The position numbers and the translations under genes are program-made. From Caballeronia terrestris (GTDB taxonomy: Bacteria > Pseudomonadota > Gammaproteobacteria > Burkholderiales > Burkholderiaceae): 51,692 nucleotides of DNA. This document shows, piece by piece, positions 1-7,858 of this stretch. The stretch is taken from NCBI RefSeq assembly GCF_001544515.1, contig NZ_FCOL02000038.1:1-51692 (forward strand). Reading direction: 5' to 3'. Below the pieces are notes generated by a model. That model did not search any database. It had not been told where the DNA came from and was given only the letters and a program-made list of their open reading frames with translations. Positions within the stretch are counted from its first letter, which is position 1, and every line of letters begins with the position of its first letter.

Positions 1-279
1 AAACATTACGCTGCCGAACTGCAGCGTCAACTGCGCGGCCTGCTCGGCCATGAGCAGATCGTCACGCAAGCCTACGGGCGTCACCTGCTGATCAAACGTC
101 TGGACGATGAGGACCCGACCGTGGTGGCGCGGCTGACCGAGCTTGGCCGCAATCGTTATGGCGCGGCCTTTCGCAGTCATAGTGGACGTTGGGAACCTCT
201 GCCAGGCGCCGGGTCGCTCGACGAGATGGCACAGCTGGTCGTCACGCTCCTGGAGCCGTATTTGCAACCCGATAATTAA
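1..279 (+). CDS. C-terminal end of an unknown protein (5' partial)
   Basis: The frame is open from the first base and ends at a TAA (277-279), giving the last 92 residues of a protein that begins outside the window. It is a soluble-looking, charged sequence with a recognisable segment RYGAAFRSHSGRWEPLP followed by a helical tail. I do not recognise the family. Codon use is fairly G+C-rich compared with the DNA just downstream. A short AT-rich inverted repeat (ATAATTA / TAATTAT, 272-291) overlaps the stop codon. The gene probably belongs to the mobile island or to cargo beside it. Confidence 0.55.
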   Translation, partial: KHYAAELQRQLRGLLGHEQIVTQAYGRHLLIKRLDDEDPTVVARLTELGRNRYGAAFRSHSGRWEPLPGAGSLDEMAQLVVTLLEPYLQPDN

Positions 280-447
280 CGAGGCTAATTATTAAAGCTA
301 TTTAGGTGATGTTGTACTAGTGAAGTCGAAGGACTTGTCTTCGCGCAGCGCGTCCGTAGGACGGAACATCGTTCTCAATTGGTTCCGATTGAACTCAGTT
401 TAGCCGTCGCTTCGCGCCGTCTAGGTGTATTAGTTGGTGACGATGTA

Positions 448-496
448 GCACCTGCGGTGCGCTTCGCTTCGCTCAGGCAACTGGTTTGTTCTGAAC
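448..496 (-). repeat. Inverted, diverged copy of the 3.4-kb dispersed repeat
   Basis: Read on the minus strand this matches the two direct repeats at 3417-3481 and 3507-3571. Shared parts are the GCACCTGCGGTGC hairpin, a GCTTCGCT-type block and an AACTGGTT...GTTCTG block in the same order. Matching is by eye and imperfect, but several blocks keep their order and spacing. Confidence 0.5.
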
Positions 497-930
497 TGGT
501 GACTGACTAGTGCTGAACTATCTGGTAACTATGAACAGCGCGCTTCGCGCGAAGAAGGAAACGAGAACCCCCCTAAGAGAAAAGAAGGAGACTGAAACTG
601 AAGCGTTACAGGATCTATAGACGAACAGGGGCCTTCCTAAGGGATGGGTCTACACTAGTTACGTAAGTTGGACTTAACTCCAATCCACCCCACGCTTTCG
701 CGGACGGCTATTATTCCCGTCTCCATGTTTTTCTGCTCACCATCGTTTGATGGGTGGCTAATTGATCTTTCGATCTTTCGCTTTAACGACGACTGCACTT
801 GTTGCTGGTGTTCTTCGTCTATGTCCACGCTGAGGAAGGTCTCAGACGTTTCGTTTCCATTTTGTCACACGGTTTGTTTCCGCGTTTGATGCAGGTGCGG
901 GTCTGTTTCGCCCACCGTTCTGAATCTGCA

Positions 931-960
931 CAACTATTTATACAAATGAATTCTTTGAGA
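931..960 (+). repeat. 30-bp direct repeat, left copy
   Basis: Matches 4171-4200 at 25 of 30 positions, with the shared core ACTATTTATACAAA and a shared TTTGAGA end. The two copies lie about 3.2 kb apart in the same orientation and bracket mrr and the repeat-rich DNA. They could be recombination or replication sites of an older element, or two copies of one promoter-like region. Confidence 0.5.
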
Positions 961-1376
961 ATCTCTCAGAGACTCTTCGCGGTGAGAAATATTCCCCTCG
1001 CCATAATATTTAGTCAGGAAATAGGTTCGGTTTCGTGCCGCAAGCATAGGATTCAACTGTTCGACCACTAATCCGTTCTTTATTGTGTAGTAGACTATAA
1101 AATCACAATCATTCAAGTAAAATGATGAAAAAATAACATCTTCCCACCGTTTTTCGAGCCAAATCAATGCACGAAATGTTGATTCTTACCGGCTGTTGAT
1201 GAAATATTTCACCAAACTGGGTTGTTGAATGGCGCCAGCTTCGAAGATTGTCCCCTTCATCCAAATCTTCTCCAACGAATATTGATAACGCTCTCGTTCT
1301 ATGACGATCACCAAGCAACCCTCACACGGTTCGAGAAGTGTCCCGACATCGGGCCTGATCTCGGACTTCAGCCGAC

Positions 1377-1580
1377 CATCGCAGCAGCGGTCGCGGCATC
1401 CTCATCACCGCCCAACTACCCGTCGAGCACTGGCATGCATGGATCGGGGACCCTACCATCGCTGACGCCATTCTCGATCGGCTGATGCACCGCATTCACC
1501 GCATCACACTGGCAGGAGAGTCGTTAAGAAAGTCCGCTCAAAAAGCAGGCATCACGCTCAAAGCCGGCGACGCCGCGTAG
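1377..1580 (+). pseudogene. istB: IS21-family istB remnant (C-terminal end)
   Basis: In this frame the sequence reads into the typical end of the IstB helper ATPase: GILITAQLPVEHWH, then DPTIADAILDRL, then RITLAGESLRK, ending at TAG 1578-1580. About 60-68 residues remain of a protein normally near 250, so the Walker A and B parts and the whole istA gene are missing. IstB works with the IstA transposase in IS21-family transposition. The terminal repeats that follow (1628-1725) fit the right end of the same insertion sequence. It cannot transpose on its own. Confidence 0.8.
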
Positions 1581-1627
1581 CCCTTCAGGATAGAATTTGT
1601 TCCACGCAACACCTCCCGCCGACCGCC

Positions 1628-1725
1628 GGTCACGATCGCCGGAATTGCCGATCACGATCAACCGGAAACCGCGGTCACGATAAAACGGAATCAGCGGTCA
1701 CGATGCCGGAAATGTCGGTCACGAT
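1628..1725. mobile_element. IS21-type multiple terminal repeats (remnant end)
   Basis: Five copies of GGTCACGAT (the second is GATCACGAT) start at 1628, 1650, 1673, 1696 and 1717. Each is followed by a CCGGAA-like block, giving a period of 21-23 bp. Repeated 20-bp-class sites at the ends are a hallmark of IS21-family elements, where they bind the transposase. They lie directly downstream of the istB tail, as expected for one end of the element. The insertion sequence probably ended near 1740. Confidence 0.75.
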
Positions 1726-1901
1726 CACCGGAATACGCAATCTCAGGAACTGCGGAAGCAATTTCGCCAAGTCCGAGTCGAAGAATTGACAGGAAATCTG
1801 TTTGCTGTGGCACATTGAACCGCTGGCGCTTTGTTTGCCCGACTCCAATCAGCCCGTTCGGCAGCATCCAACCCCAACCTGAGAACAATCAGTAACTTCC
1901 C

Positions 1902-2840
1902 ATGCCGATACCGGATTACCAAACCCTGATGCTGCCCGTCTTACGCGCTGTTGCCGATGGACAAGAACATCGTTTCCGTAACGTGGTCGAGAGCCTTGCC
2001 GACGAATATCAACTCACTGACGAAGAACGGAACACCCTTCTCCCTAGTGGCACCGCACCACTGTTCGACAATCGGGTAGGTTGGGCGCGAACCTACCTAA
2101 AGCAGGCGGCGGTGATCGAGTCCCGAAAGCGGGGCTACTTCAATATCACCGAACGCGGGAAAATCTTGCTTGCGCAAGGTCCCACCCGAATTGATAACAG
2201 CACGCTGGATCAGTACCCGGAATTCGTCGCCTTCCGGCAAAAGAAGAGCAGCGATGTACAGGCCATAGTAGCGCCAGTGTCGAAACCCGGAGTATCCATA
2301 CCCGAGATTGAGGAATCAACTCCCGAAGAATCGTTCGCACAGGCGTATCAGCGACTGCGAACCAATCTCGAAGCCGAGTTGCTGGAACAAGTCAAATCTT
2401 CGACTCCTAGCTTCTTCGAAAGGTTGGTGATCGATTTGCTGGTCGCGATGGGATATGGTGGTTCTCGGCAAGACGCCGGAAGCGTCATCGGGCGTAGTGG
2501 CGACGGCGGCATCGATGGCACCATCAAAGAAGACAAACTAGGTCTGGATGTGATCTACGTTCAGGCGAAAAGATGGGAAGATACGGTGGGCCGCCCAGAG
2601 ATACAGAAGTTTGCCGGTGCGTTGCAAGGCCAACGAGCAAACAAAGGGGTCTTCATTACCACATCAGCGTTCACCCGTGAAGCGAAAGAATACGCGGGCC
2701 TGATCACATCGAAGATTATCCTTGTGGACGGCGATCAACTGGTCAAGTTGATGGTGGACCACAACGTCGGGGTTTCGACGGTTAGCACCTTTCATGTAAA
2801 GAAAGTCGATTCTGACTACTTTGAAGGCGATGCCGTGTAA
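1902..2840 (+). CDS. mrr: Mrr-type modification-dependent restriction endonuclease
   Basis: A 312-aa protein close in length to E. coli Mrr (304 aa). The N-terminal part (about 1-95) is a winged-helix Mrr_N domain ending in YFNITERGK. The C-terminal part (about 165-290) is the Mrr_cat nuclease fold: FFERLVIDLLVAMGY, then GDGGIDG with Asp205, then YVQAKR with Gln221 and Lys223. This is the D...QxK variant of the PD-(D/E)xK site. The family cuts DNA carrying foreign methylation (type IV restriction). An ATG start fits the Mrr_N domain. A TTGACA lies at 1786-1791, but I see no good -10. It stands alone between an IS21 remnant and repeat-rich DNA, as defence cargo often does. All visible catalytic residues are intact. 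Confidence 0.9.
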   Translation: MPIPDYQTLMLPVLRAVADGQEHRFRNVVESLADEYQLTDEERNTLLPSGTAPLFDNRVGWARTYLKQAAVIESRKRGYFNITERGKILLAQGPTRIDNSTLDQYPEFVAFRQKKSSDVQAIVAPVSKPGVSIPEIEESTPEESFAQAYQRLRTNLEAELLEQVKSSTPSFFERLVIDLLVAMGYGGSRQDAGSVIGRSGDGGIDGTIKEDKLGLDVIYVQAKRWEDTVGRPEIQKFAGALQGQRANKGVFITTSAFTREAKEYAGLITSKIILVDGDQLVKLMVDHNVGVSTVSTFHVKKVDSDYFEGDAV

Positions 2841-3365
2841 ACTGAGCGTTCGTCCGCCTTGAATCTACGGAATCAAGGCCATCACGAGGAAGCCTGTGAC
2901 GACCTCCGAAGATGGGTGTAGGCGGCTGGCGTGAAGGTTCAGGGACTGGTGAATCGACATGAGGCGGAACGGGACATGTGCGTTCAACTGACGTTGACTG
3001 ATGTCGAATGACGGTCCCGCAACAGAGGTTGATCGAAGAACGGAACATGTCTTCTCCGTCGCGCGGAACATGGCCTTGATCTTCACGGAACAAGGTCTTT
3101 CGGAACTGGTTGAAGAACCGTTGCTGAATAATGGCTGACCTGTTCGCTGTAGGCTGGATCACCAGTGCTCCACCGATGCCTGACCGGTGCGGAACAAGTA
3201 GAAATGAGATTGGACCTGATCTAGTCCAGATGTGGAACGCAGAACCGGTGACATGGAGTCGGATGCGAAGCGGACGGCGAACATGCTTGCGATGGAGCGC
3301 AGCGACTGAGCAAGCTGCCATGATGTCAGATGAAGTCCGATTGAATCCCGGTGATACAAACGAAA

Positions 3366-3405
3366 AAGAAGCCCTACTAGTCGATGACCGGTAGGGCTTC
3401 TTTTA
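3366..3405. terminator. Strong bidirectional rho-independent terminator
   Basis: AAGAAGCCCTAC (3366-3377) pairs perfectly with GTAGGGCTTCTT (3391-3402) around a 13-nt loop. A T-run follows on the plus strand (TTTTA) and, because of the AAAAAG before the stem, on the minus strand too. No gene ends just before it on either strand, so an unannotated transcript may stop here. Confidence 0.75.
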
Positions 3406-3416
3406 TTTCACCCATC

Positions 3417-3571
3417 CGAAGCAGGTGAATTCCAGAACTGGTTCTATGAGCGCAGCGAATGCACCGCAGGTGCTGACATGAAGCCCGATTGAATCCCCTT
3501 TTTCATCTGAAGCAGGTGAGTTCCAGAACTGGTTCTATGAGCGCAGCGAATGCACCGCAGGTGCTGACATG
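3417..3571 (+). repeat. Two nearly identical 65-bp direct repeats (period about 90 bp)
   Basis: Copies at 3417-3481 and 3507-3571 differ at only a few positions. Each has GAAGCAGGTGA, TTCCAGAACTGGTTCTATGA, GCGCAGCGAATGCACCGCAG and GTGCTGACATGA. The tail after copy 1 (GCCCGATTGAATCCC) recurs with one change near 3340-3354, so a third, partial relative lies just upstream. Each unit contains a GAACTGGTTC-type inverted repeat. They do not code for protein in any consistent frame. Confidence 0.8.
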
Positions 3572-4170
3572 AGGTCCAACCAGTCGTATTCGTTCTTATT
3601 CGTCACTATGTCTCAATTGCGCAGCGCAGCGGAGCAATCATTGTAATCAATCAGTCACTAATCTGTCCCCTTCGGGGAACTCGCTTCGCTCGTCGTACCT
3701 CTTTTTTCAACTTGTTTCTTAACCGGTCGCCAAACCCGTTTAACCATAGTACCGCTTGCCTCAACGGTACTAAAGACGATGCCTACATCTATGGCTTCGA
3801 ATCCTGAATGAACACTTCCTTTCGGAAGCCAGTTAGGTCATGCATGTTAACTGCTTACGGTCGTTACCCTACTAGCTGAGACAAGGACACGTCGTTCCTT
3901 CCTTGTTCAGTCTTCGATGTCGCCAGTGTTGGTCATCAAGCATTCAGGCACTTGATGCACTGCCGTGGTTTTTGGTATTCCACGGTCGATTCCCTTGACG
4001 ATGCTCAGTCAAAGGCTTTCACTTGCTTCAGCCCGTAAGCCAAGGTGCAAGCTACCTTCACAGATTATTTGAAGACCGAAAACTCCACTCGTCAGCGCCA
4101 GCCCTTTCAGGTGGTTGACTTCCCTGTTGATCGTCCGGGAACAGACTTTATATTCGGTTTGTGTTTCTCA

Positions 4171-4200
4171 CTACTATTTATACAAACGAAGATTTTGAGA
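4171..4200 (+). repeat. 30-bp direct repeat, right copy
   Basis: Partner of 931-960 (25 of 30 identical, core ACTATTTATACAAA). It lies about 240 bp downstream of the 3' end (4441) of the minus-strand primase-like gene. Confidence 0.5.
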
Positions 4201-4302
4201 CTTCGTCACGCGTTCTCACGATTGATCATCGTTGAAGGCAGGCGAGTAATGCACGGTCGCGCACGGCTGCCGCACGACGGTCAAGCGAAGCACATCGACT
4301 CG

Positions 4303-4326
4303 GTAAGTCCGTAAGTCCGTAAGTCC
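4303..4326 (+). repeat. Octanucleotide GTAAGTCC x 3
   Basis: Three perfect head-to-tail copies of GTAAGTCC, followed by a G-rich stretch. A short slippage-type repeat in non-coding DNA with no obvious gene attached. Confidence 0.8.
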
Positions 4327-4440
4327 GGGGGAGACTTGCTGTACTGCTTGAGGGATTTCATATAGCGCCCGACCAAACAGTCGAAGCGTTGCGACAGAAG
4401 TCGCTCCGTGAGGTTCAGCCAATGGCATGAACGAATTCGG

Positions 4441-5148
4441 TCACTGCATGCCCCAGCTTTGATGGGCTTTCGGGGCTTGGTTCTCTGTGAAGTCGGGCGA
4501 CCAATCAAAGGAGCGCCCGCACTGAGCTTCCATTGAGAAAAAACGCTGACGCGAGATCGGGCAAGACGGAAATTGCAAACGCTGATCCGGCGACATGTAG
4601 GACGAGTTGATGATCCCGCGTAGCCGACTAAAACGCGTCGCAAAATTCATCGCGACAACTTTGTAATACTCTTCGGGGATCGGAGTGCTCAGTGCGACTA
4701 TCAACTGATAACTGCCAGTGGGACGTGGCTTGACCGTATGGCTATGCGTGCTATACACAAAGGAAGCAAGTCCATCGACGCACGCGAGAATGTCCTCGGA
4801 CTGCGTGAAAGCCCACATCTTCTCGAACTTGAACGATAGGAAGTTACATTCTCGTGCATTGTATCCGTCGTGGAGCAACGAAAACGTGAACGGCGAGAAG
4901 GTAGGACCGTCGTTTCTCGATCTGCTCTCGGGGGTCCTGCATCGCATCGCCAACTCTTGGAACGATTCCGTTATGCGTTGCGGGACCATCGAAGTTCGAT
5001 CTTTGAAGCAAGAGTACGTCACTGCCGAATCGAACTGATCGTCGGCGCGATGAAATGCGTAAGAAGCTTTTACGACGGGAGCGAGCGTTGAACGTTGGAT
5101 CGTTGGTTGTTGCCGAGTTGTCTGTTGGTTTTGATGTTTCAGATTCAT
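4441..5148 (-). CDS. Primase/replication-protein-like fragment, probably decayed
   Basis: A 235-aa frame on the minus strand, low in G+C. Its middle (about 110-210) resembles the N-terminal primase-polymerase-like domain of plasmid and phage replication proteins: DGLASFVYSTHSHT, then QLIVALSTPIPEEYY, then SSYMSPDQRLQFPSCP and FDWSP near the end. In that family a short acidic DxD motif normally precedes the first block; here the place reads LSFKFEKM, so the metal-binding acids appear lost. The protein is also far shorter than full replicases, which carry a helicase domain. I infer a relic of a plasmid- or phage-type replication gene. Homology is from motif pattern only, so the call is moderate. 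Confidence 0.45.
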   Translation of the reverse strand: MNLKHQNQQTTRQQPTIQRSTLAPVVKASYAFHRADDQFDSAVTYSCFKDRTSMVPQRITESFQELAMRCRTPESRSRNDGPTFSPFTFSLLHDGYNARECNFLSFKFEKMWAFTQSEDILACVDGLASFVYSTHSHTVKPRPTGSYQLIVALSTPIPEEYYKVVAMNFATRFSRLRGIINSSYMSPDQRLQFPSCPISRQRFFSMEAQCGRSFDWSPDFTENQAPKAHQSWGMQ

Positions 5149-5641
5149 TTCGGAATTACTGCGTCTATAGTCAGCACTTCAAGCCGTCAGCCTTACCCCT
5201 ACGCATCGCCGAAATGACGTATGCGACGCAGGGAAAGCCTTAGGACGCTTGAAAAGATGAATGTTTTGCCAAGGAAAGTTCCCGGACATCGCTTTACGGC
5301 GACGGCAAAGCACAGCCAACATTCGCACGAATGCGACACCGGCTAGGGCAGGGAACTGCTAGGGAAATTCATATAGACGCGCAACGAGATGCGGTTGCCG
5401 CGTTGTGCGCGTTCGACATAACCCGCCAAACGTCACTCAGTAGAAGTCTTCTTAGGATGCTCAACATCTGGTGAACGCTTCGCTCACTGAAGAGCAACCA
5501 TTATATCGCATTGCGAACGATCCGTCAACAGAAACATTGACATGCCGTCGATTTTGTTGCAATCGATTCAACATAACAGCGATGATGGACGGTCGCAACT
5601 CGAAACGACGATCAGTGCTGCTGTTCCCCTCAGTATCGCTG
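5149..5641. other. Gene-free stretch with one strong hairpin
   Basis: No gene is recognised. The clearest structure is CGCGCAACG (5378-5386) pairing with CGTTGTGCGCG (5401-5411, one bulge). No T-run follows, so it is not a typical terminator. The right part may hold further remains of the resolvase pseudogene. Confidence 0.4.
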
Positions 5642-6118
5642 TCAGGCCACAGCGACTGCTTCCACCTTCACCGTTTCCCGCACCTGCATGATCGTCTGCC
5701 CGCTGGTCTTCATGTCTCTCGCGATCTGAGCGACAGGAATACCAGCGTCAAGTGATCCACGACCACGGCGCGTTGCGCTCCCGTTAAGGCCGAAGGCCGC
5801 CCAAACACCTTGCCCTCTGCCTTTGCTCTCCGAATCCCCCCGTGAGTCCGTTCAATGAGCAAGTCCCGCTCGAACGTAGCGACGGCGTTGATGACCTGCA
5901 TCGTTATCTTCCCTGCCGGACTGGTCAGGTCTACCCCGCCGAGTGCCAAACAGTGAACCCGGACCCGGTGGCTTCCAGTCGTTCCACTGTCGCTCGGACA
6001 TCAATGGCGTTTCGACCTAGTCGATCCAGCTTGTCACAATCAGCACATCGCCCTCTTCCAGCTTGTCGAGAAGCTTGGTGGCACCATCACTCGCTCCGTT
6101 TCGCGCCCGCCGCTATTG
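5642..6118 (-). pseudogene. Serine resolvase/invertase, frameshifted and 5'-truncated
   Basis: Pieces of a resolvase read in order on the minus strand but in different frames: ATKLLDKLEEGDVLIVT, then KLDRLGRNAIDVRATVERLEATG, then VHCLALGGVDLTSPAGKITM...AVATFERDLLIERT...GRPSALTGAQR, then IPVAQIARDMKTSGQTI ending at TGA 5642-5644. At least three frameshifts are needed (near 6030, 5960 and 5750). The N-terminal end with the catalytic serine is absent. It is clearly related to the intact recombinase at 7014-7580 and lies in the same direction, on the other side of the 293-aa gene. Confidence 0.85.
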
Positions 6119-6121
6119 CCA

Positions 6122-7003
6122 TCACGAACCCGGTAATTGGAAACCAAACGCAGAAGCAATCGCTTGCGCACTCTCGATCAAGGCAGGTACATCTTTAACG
6201 ACGCCGATGCCACCCTTGATCAACGCCCTAATCCTGCCGGTATCCGGCTTGCCTGCGTTCACATCGGCTTCGCATGCTTGGGCCTCTTGAACGAGCGCAT
6301 CCCGATTTGGTAGGCGGTCGGGCGAAACTTTGCGCAACTCCTCTATCAGGATCGCGAATTGATGCGCAACTTTAGAAAGGTCGTCACCGGTCAATCCCTG
6401 ATGGACGTTCGCCGTGGCACCTTCGCCGGTCTGCAATGCACCCACGTTGCCTTGAATGTTGAAGGTGTTACTACCCGGTGGCTGCGCCATGCTTTGCCTC
6501 GCTGCGATATGTTGAAGTACTAGTAAGCGCACGTTTCTTTCGAGAGACGCACGCAATCGTGTGTTTGACTCAACGATCAGATCGCTGCCCGCCAGAAGCG
6601 CGTTCTCCGGAAAACTCGACGGAACGTTGGCTCTCAATAAAGCGTCGCCTATCGCCTCATCCACTAGTGCCGACAACGCCAAGGACTGCAATTGCGCCGT
6701 ATCGCTGCTCTCAACCGGGATATGCAATGTTGTGCATAGGGTTCTAATCTCGCTTTCGATGTCCGCTGCCGCCCGCTGATTTGCCTGCGCAAGAATGGTA
6801 ACAATTGCGTGAACGAAACCGCCGCCCATTCCATCCCTCGCAGCCCGTCGTTTGGCTGCTTCAATCTCAGCCTGAACAGGGTAGCGTGCATTGTCGCCTG
6901 CCGCCATGACATGATCGCGCAGCAAAGCCATGTGTTCGACCGAGATAGACATTCCATCTCCCATTTGTCCCGCCGTGATCGTTGACTGCCGCTGTTCCGC
7001 CAT
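6122..7003 (-). CDS. Unknown 293-aa protein co-transcribed with a serine recombinase
   Basis: I chose ATG at 7003; a GTG one codon earlier is also possible. The gene starts 10 nt after the recombinase stop, so the two are probably one operon. No signal peptide or clear membrane segment is seen. The N-terminal two thirds (1-175) are helical and alanine-rich. Near 180-205 lies NTFNIQGNVGALQTGEGATANV, a Gly/Asn-rich beta-type linker. Such linkers join helical modules in several bacterial conflict proteins (AbiTii-like and effector-associated architectures). The last 80 residues are again helical. The linker resemblance is the only functional hint, so a defence role is inference. It sits between an intact and a dead recombinase gene. 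Confidence 0.7.
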   Translation of the reverse strand: MAEQRQSTITAGQMGDGMSISVEHMALLRDHVMAAGDNARYPVQAEIEAAKRRAARDGMGGGFVHAIVTILAQANQRAAADIESEIRTLCTTLHIPVESSDTAQLQSLALSALVDEAIGDALLRANVPSSFPENALLAGSDLIVESNTRLRASLERNVRLLVLQHIAARQSMAQPPGSNTFNIQGNVGALQTGEGATANVHQGLTGDDLSKVAHQFAILIEELRKVSPDRLPNRDALVQEAQACEADVNAGKPDTGRIRALIKGGIGVVKDVPALIESAQAIASAFGFQLPGS

Positions 7004-7013
7004 CACCGCACGT

Positions 7014-7580
7014 CTACGGATTCACGACAGCTAGTACGCTTGCACGCGAGATTCCGTACTGCCGCGCCAAAGCGCTGACTGTTTCGCCTGCCACGTACTT
7101 GCCCTTCATCTCTTCGCGTTGCGCTGGCGTCGTCTTTGACGGTCGGCCAAGGATTTTGCCTTCCGCCTTTGCGCGTGCAAGACCGGCTTGCGTTCGTTCG
7201 ACCAGCAGATCGCGCTCCATAGCGGCGACAGCCGAGAGCATCGTGAGCATCAGTTTACCGGCGGACGATCCGAGATCAAGCTTGCCAAGCTGAAGGACGA
7301 CGACCTCGATCTTCCGCTCAGCCAGTGTCCGTACTGTGCGCAGTACATCCTCCGCGTCCCGACCTAGCCGGTCAAGTTTCGTCACAACCAAGGTCTCACC
7401 ATCCCTGATCTTGTCCAGCATCGCGACGAACTGCGGTCGCTGTGTCGCATGCGTCTTCCCACTGATTCCGTTGTCGGTGAACCAGTAATCGACCTTGTAA
7501 CCAGCGTTCTCGATTTCCAGCCGCTGATTCTCTGTGGTCTGTTCCCGCGTACTCACCCGACCGTAACCGAAGATCGCCAT
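7014..7580 (-). CDS. Serine recombinase (resolvase/invertase family)
   Basis: A 188-aa small serine recombinase. The N-terminal catalytic domain begins MAIFGYGRVST with the nucleophile Ser10, and carries KLDRLGRDAEDV and ERDLLVERTQAGLARAKAEGK. The C-terminal helix-turn-helix is TVSALARQYGISRASVL. The usual length for resolvases and invertases is 180-200 aa, so it looks complete. It would cut and rejoin DNA at short inverted sites, resolving cointegrates or inverting a segment. The upstream DNA (7581-7640) has imperfect inverted repeats that could be its site. The 293-aa gene follows at once in the same transcript. Confidence 0.92.
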   Translation of the reverse strand: MAIFGYGRVSTREQTTENQRLEIENAGYKVDYWFTDNGISGKTHATQRPQFVAMLDKIRDGETLVVTKLDRLGRDAEDVLRTVRTLAERKIEVVVLQLGKLDLGSSAGKLMLTMLSAVAAMERDLLVERTQAGLARAKAEGKILGRPSKTTPAQREEMKGKYVAGETVSALARQYGISRASVLAVVNP

Positions 7581-7858
7581 TGACCACCCGAACCGTTGGA
7601 AATGGGTGTCAGAATATCACCGGATGTCGGAAACGGTCAACCCTATATTTTCAACATCCGCGCTATGGTATTTGGGCGCTGTTAGCAATCGGTCTGTTTC
7701 CAACGCCCCACCGGCACGCAAGTTTGCGTAGTCAATTGACGGTTTACATCCGATGCTGTCATTTCATATCCGGTTAGCGATATACTATTGATGCATTCAG
7801 CTTCAAAACGAAGAATTTTATGGCCTTAATCCGTATCACAGGTCGATAGGAGCCTACT
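7581..7858. promoter_or_regulatory. Divergent promoter region / candidate recombination site
   Basis: This 278-bp AT-richer gap separates the minus-strand recombinase from the plus-strand two-gene module. A GGTG...CACC imperfect inverted repeat (7605-7621) lies just upstream of the recombinase start, where resolvase sites often occur. A TATACT box at 7781-7786 could serve the rightward genes, although no good -35 is seen. A purine-rich ATAGGAG lies about 8 nt before the TTG start at 7859. Confidence 0.35.

Larger units (their letters stand above)
280..1376. other. Gene-poor, hairpin-rich accessory DNA
   Basis: No convincing gene is seen: the open frames are short, overlap each other and lack protein-like composition. 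The DNA has lower G+C than the chromosome and many small hairpins. Examples are GCACC-TGC-GGTGC at 448-460, CGCGC-TTC-GCGCG at 539-551 (overlapping the 12-bp palindrome CTTCGCGCGAAG, 543-554) and GTCC-GTA-GGAC near 350-362. One stretch is an inverted relative of the repeats at 3.4-3.6 kb. It may be decayed plasmid or phage DNA, or template for a structured RNA. Confidence 0.5.
2841..4440. other. 1.6-kb gene-free, repeat- and hairpin-rich region
   Basis: No credible gene on either strand; the open frames are short and mutually overlapping. It contains a perfect 12-bp-stem terminator (3367-3402), two 65-bp direct repeats, and small hairpins with pyrimidine-rich loops: CCCC-TTC-GGGG at 3667-3677, CTTCC...GGAAG at 3815-3828, CATCAAG...CTTGATG near 3935-3960 and CCGTGG...CCACGG near 3963-3988. 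It also holds a 30-bp repeat and an 8-bp triplication. The density of foldable segments with no frame suggests a structured RNA, a replication region or decayed mobile DNA. Confidence 0.45.

Noticed and set aside
3785..3815. tRNA T-loop-like sequence (GGCTTCGAATCC)
   Set aside because: The flanking bases do not form a 5-bp T-stem and no acceptor or anticodon arms fit.
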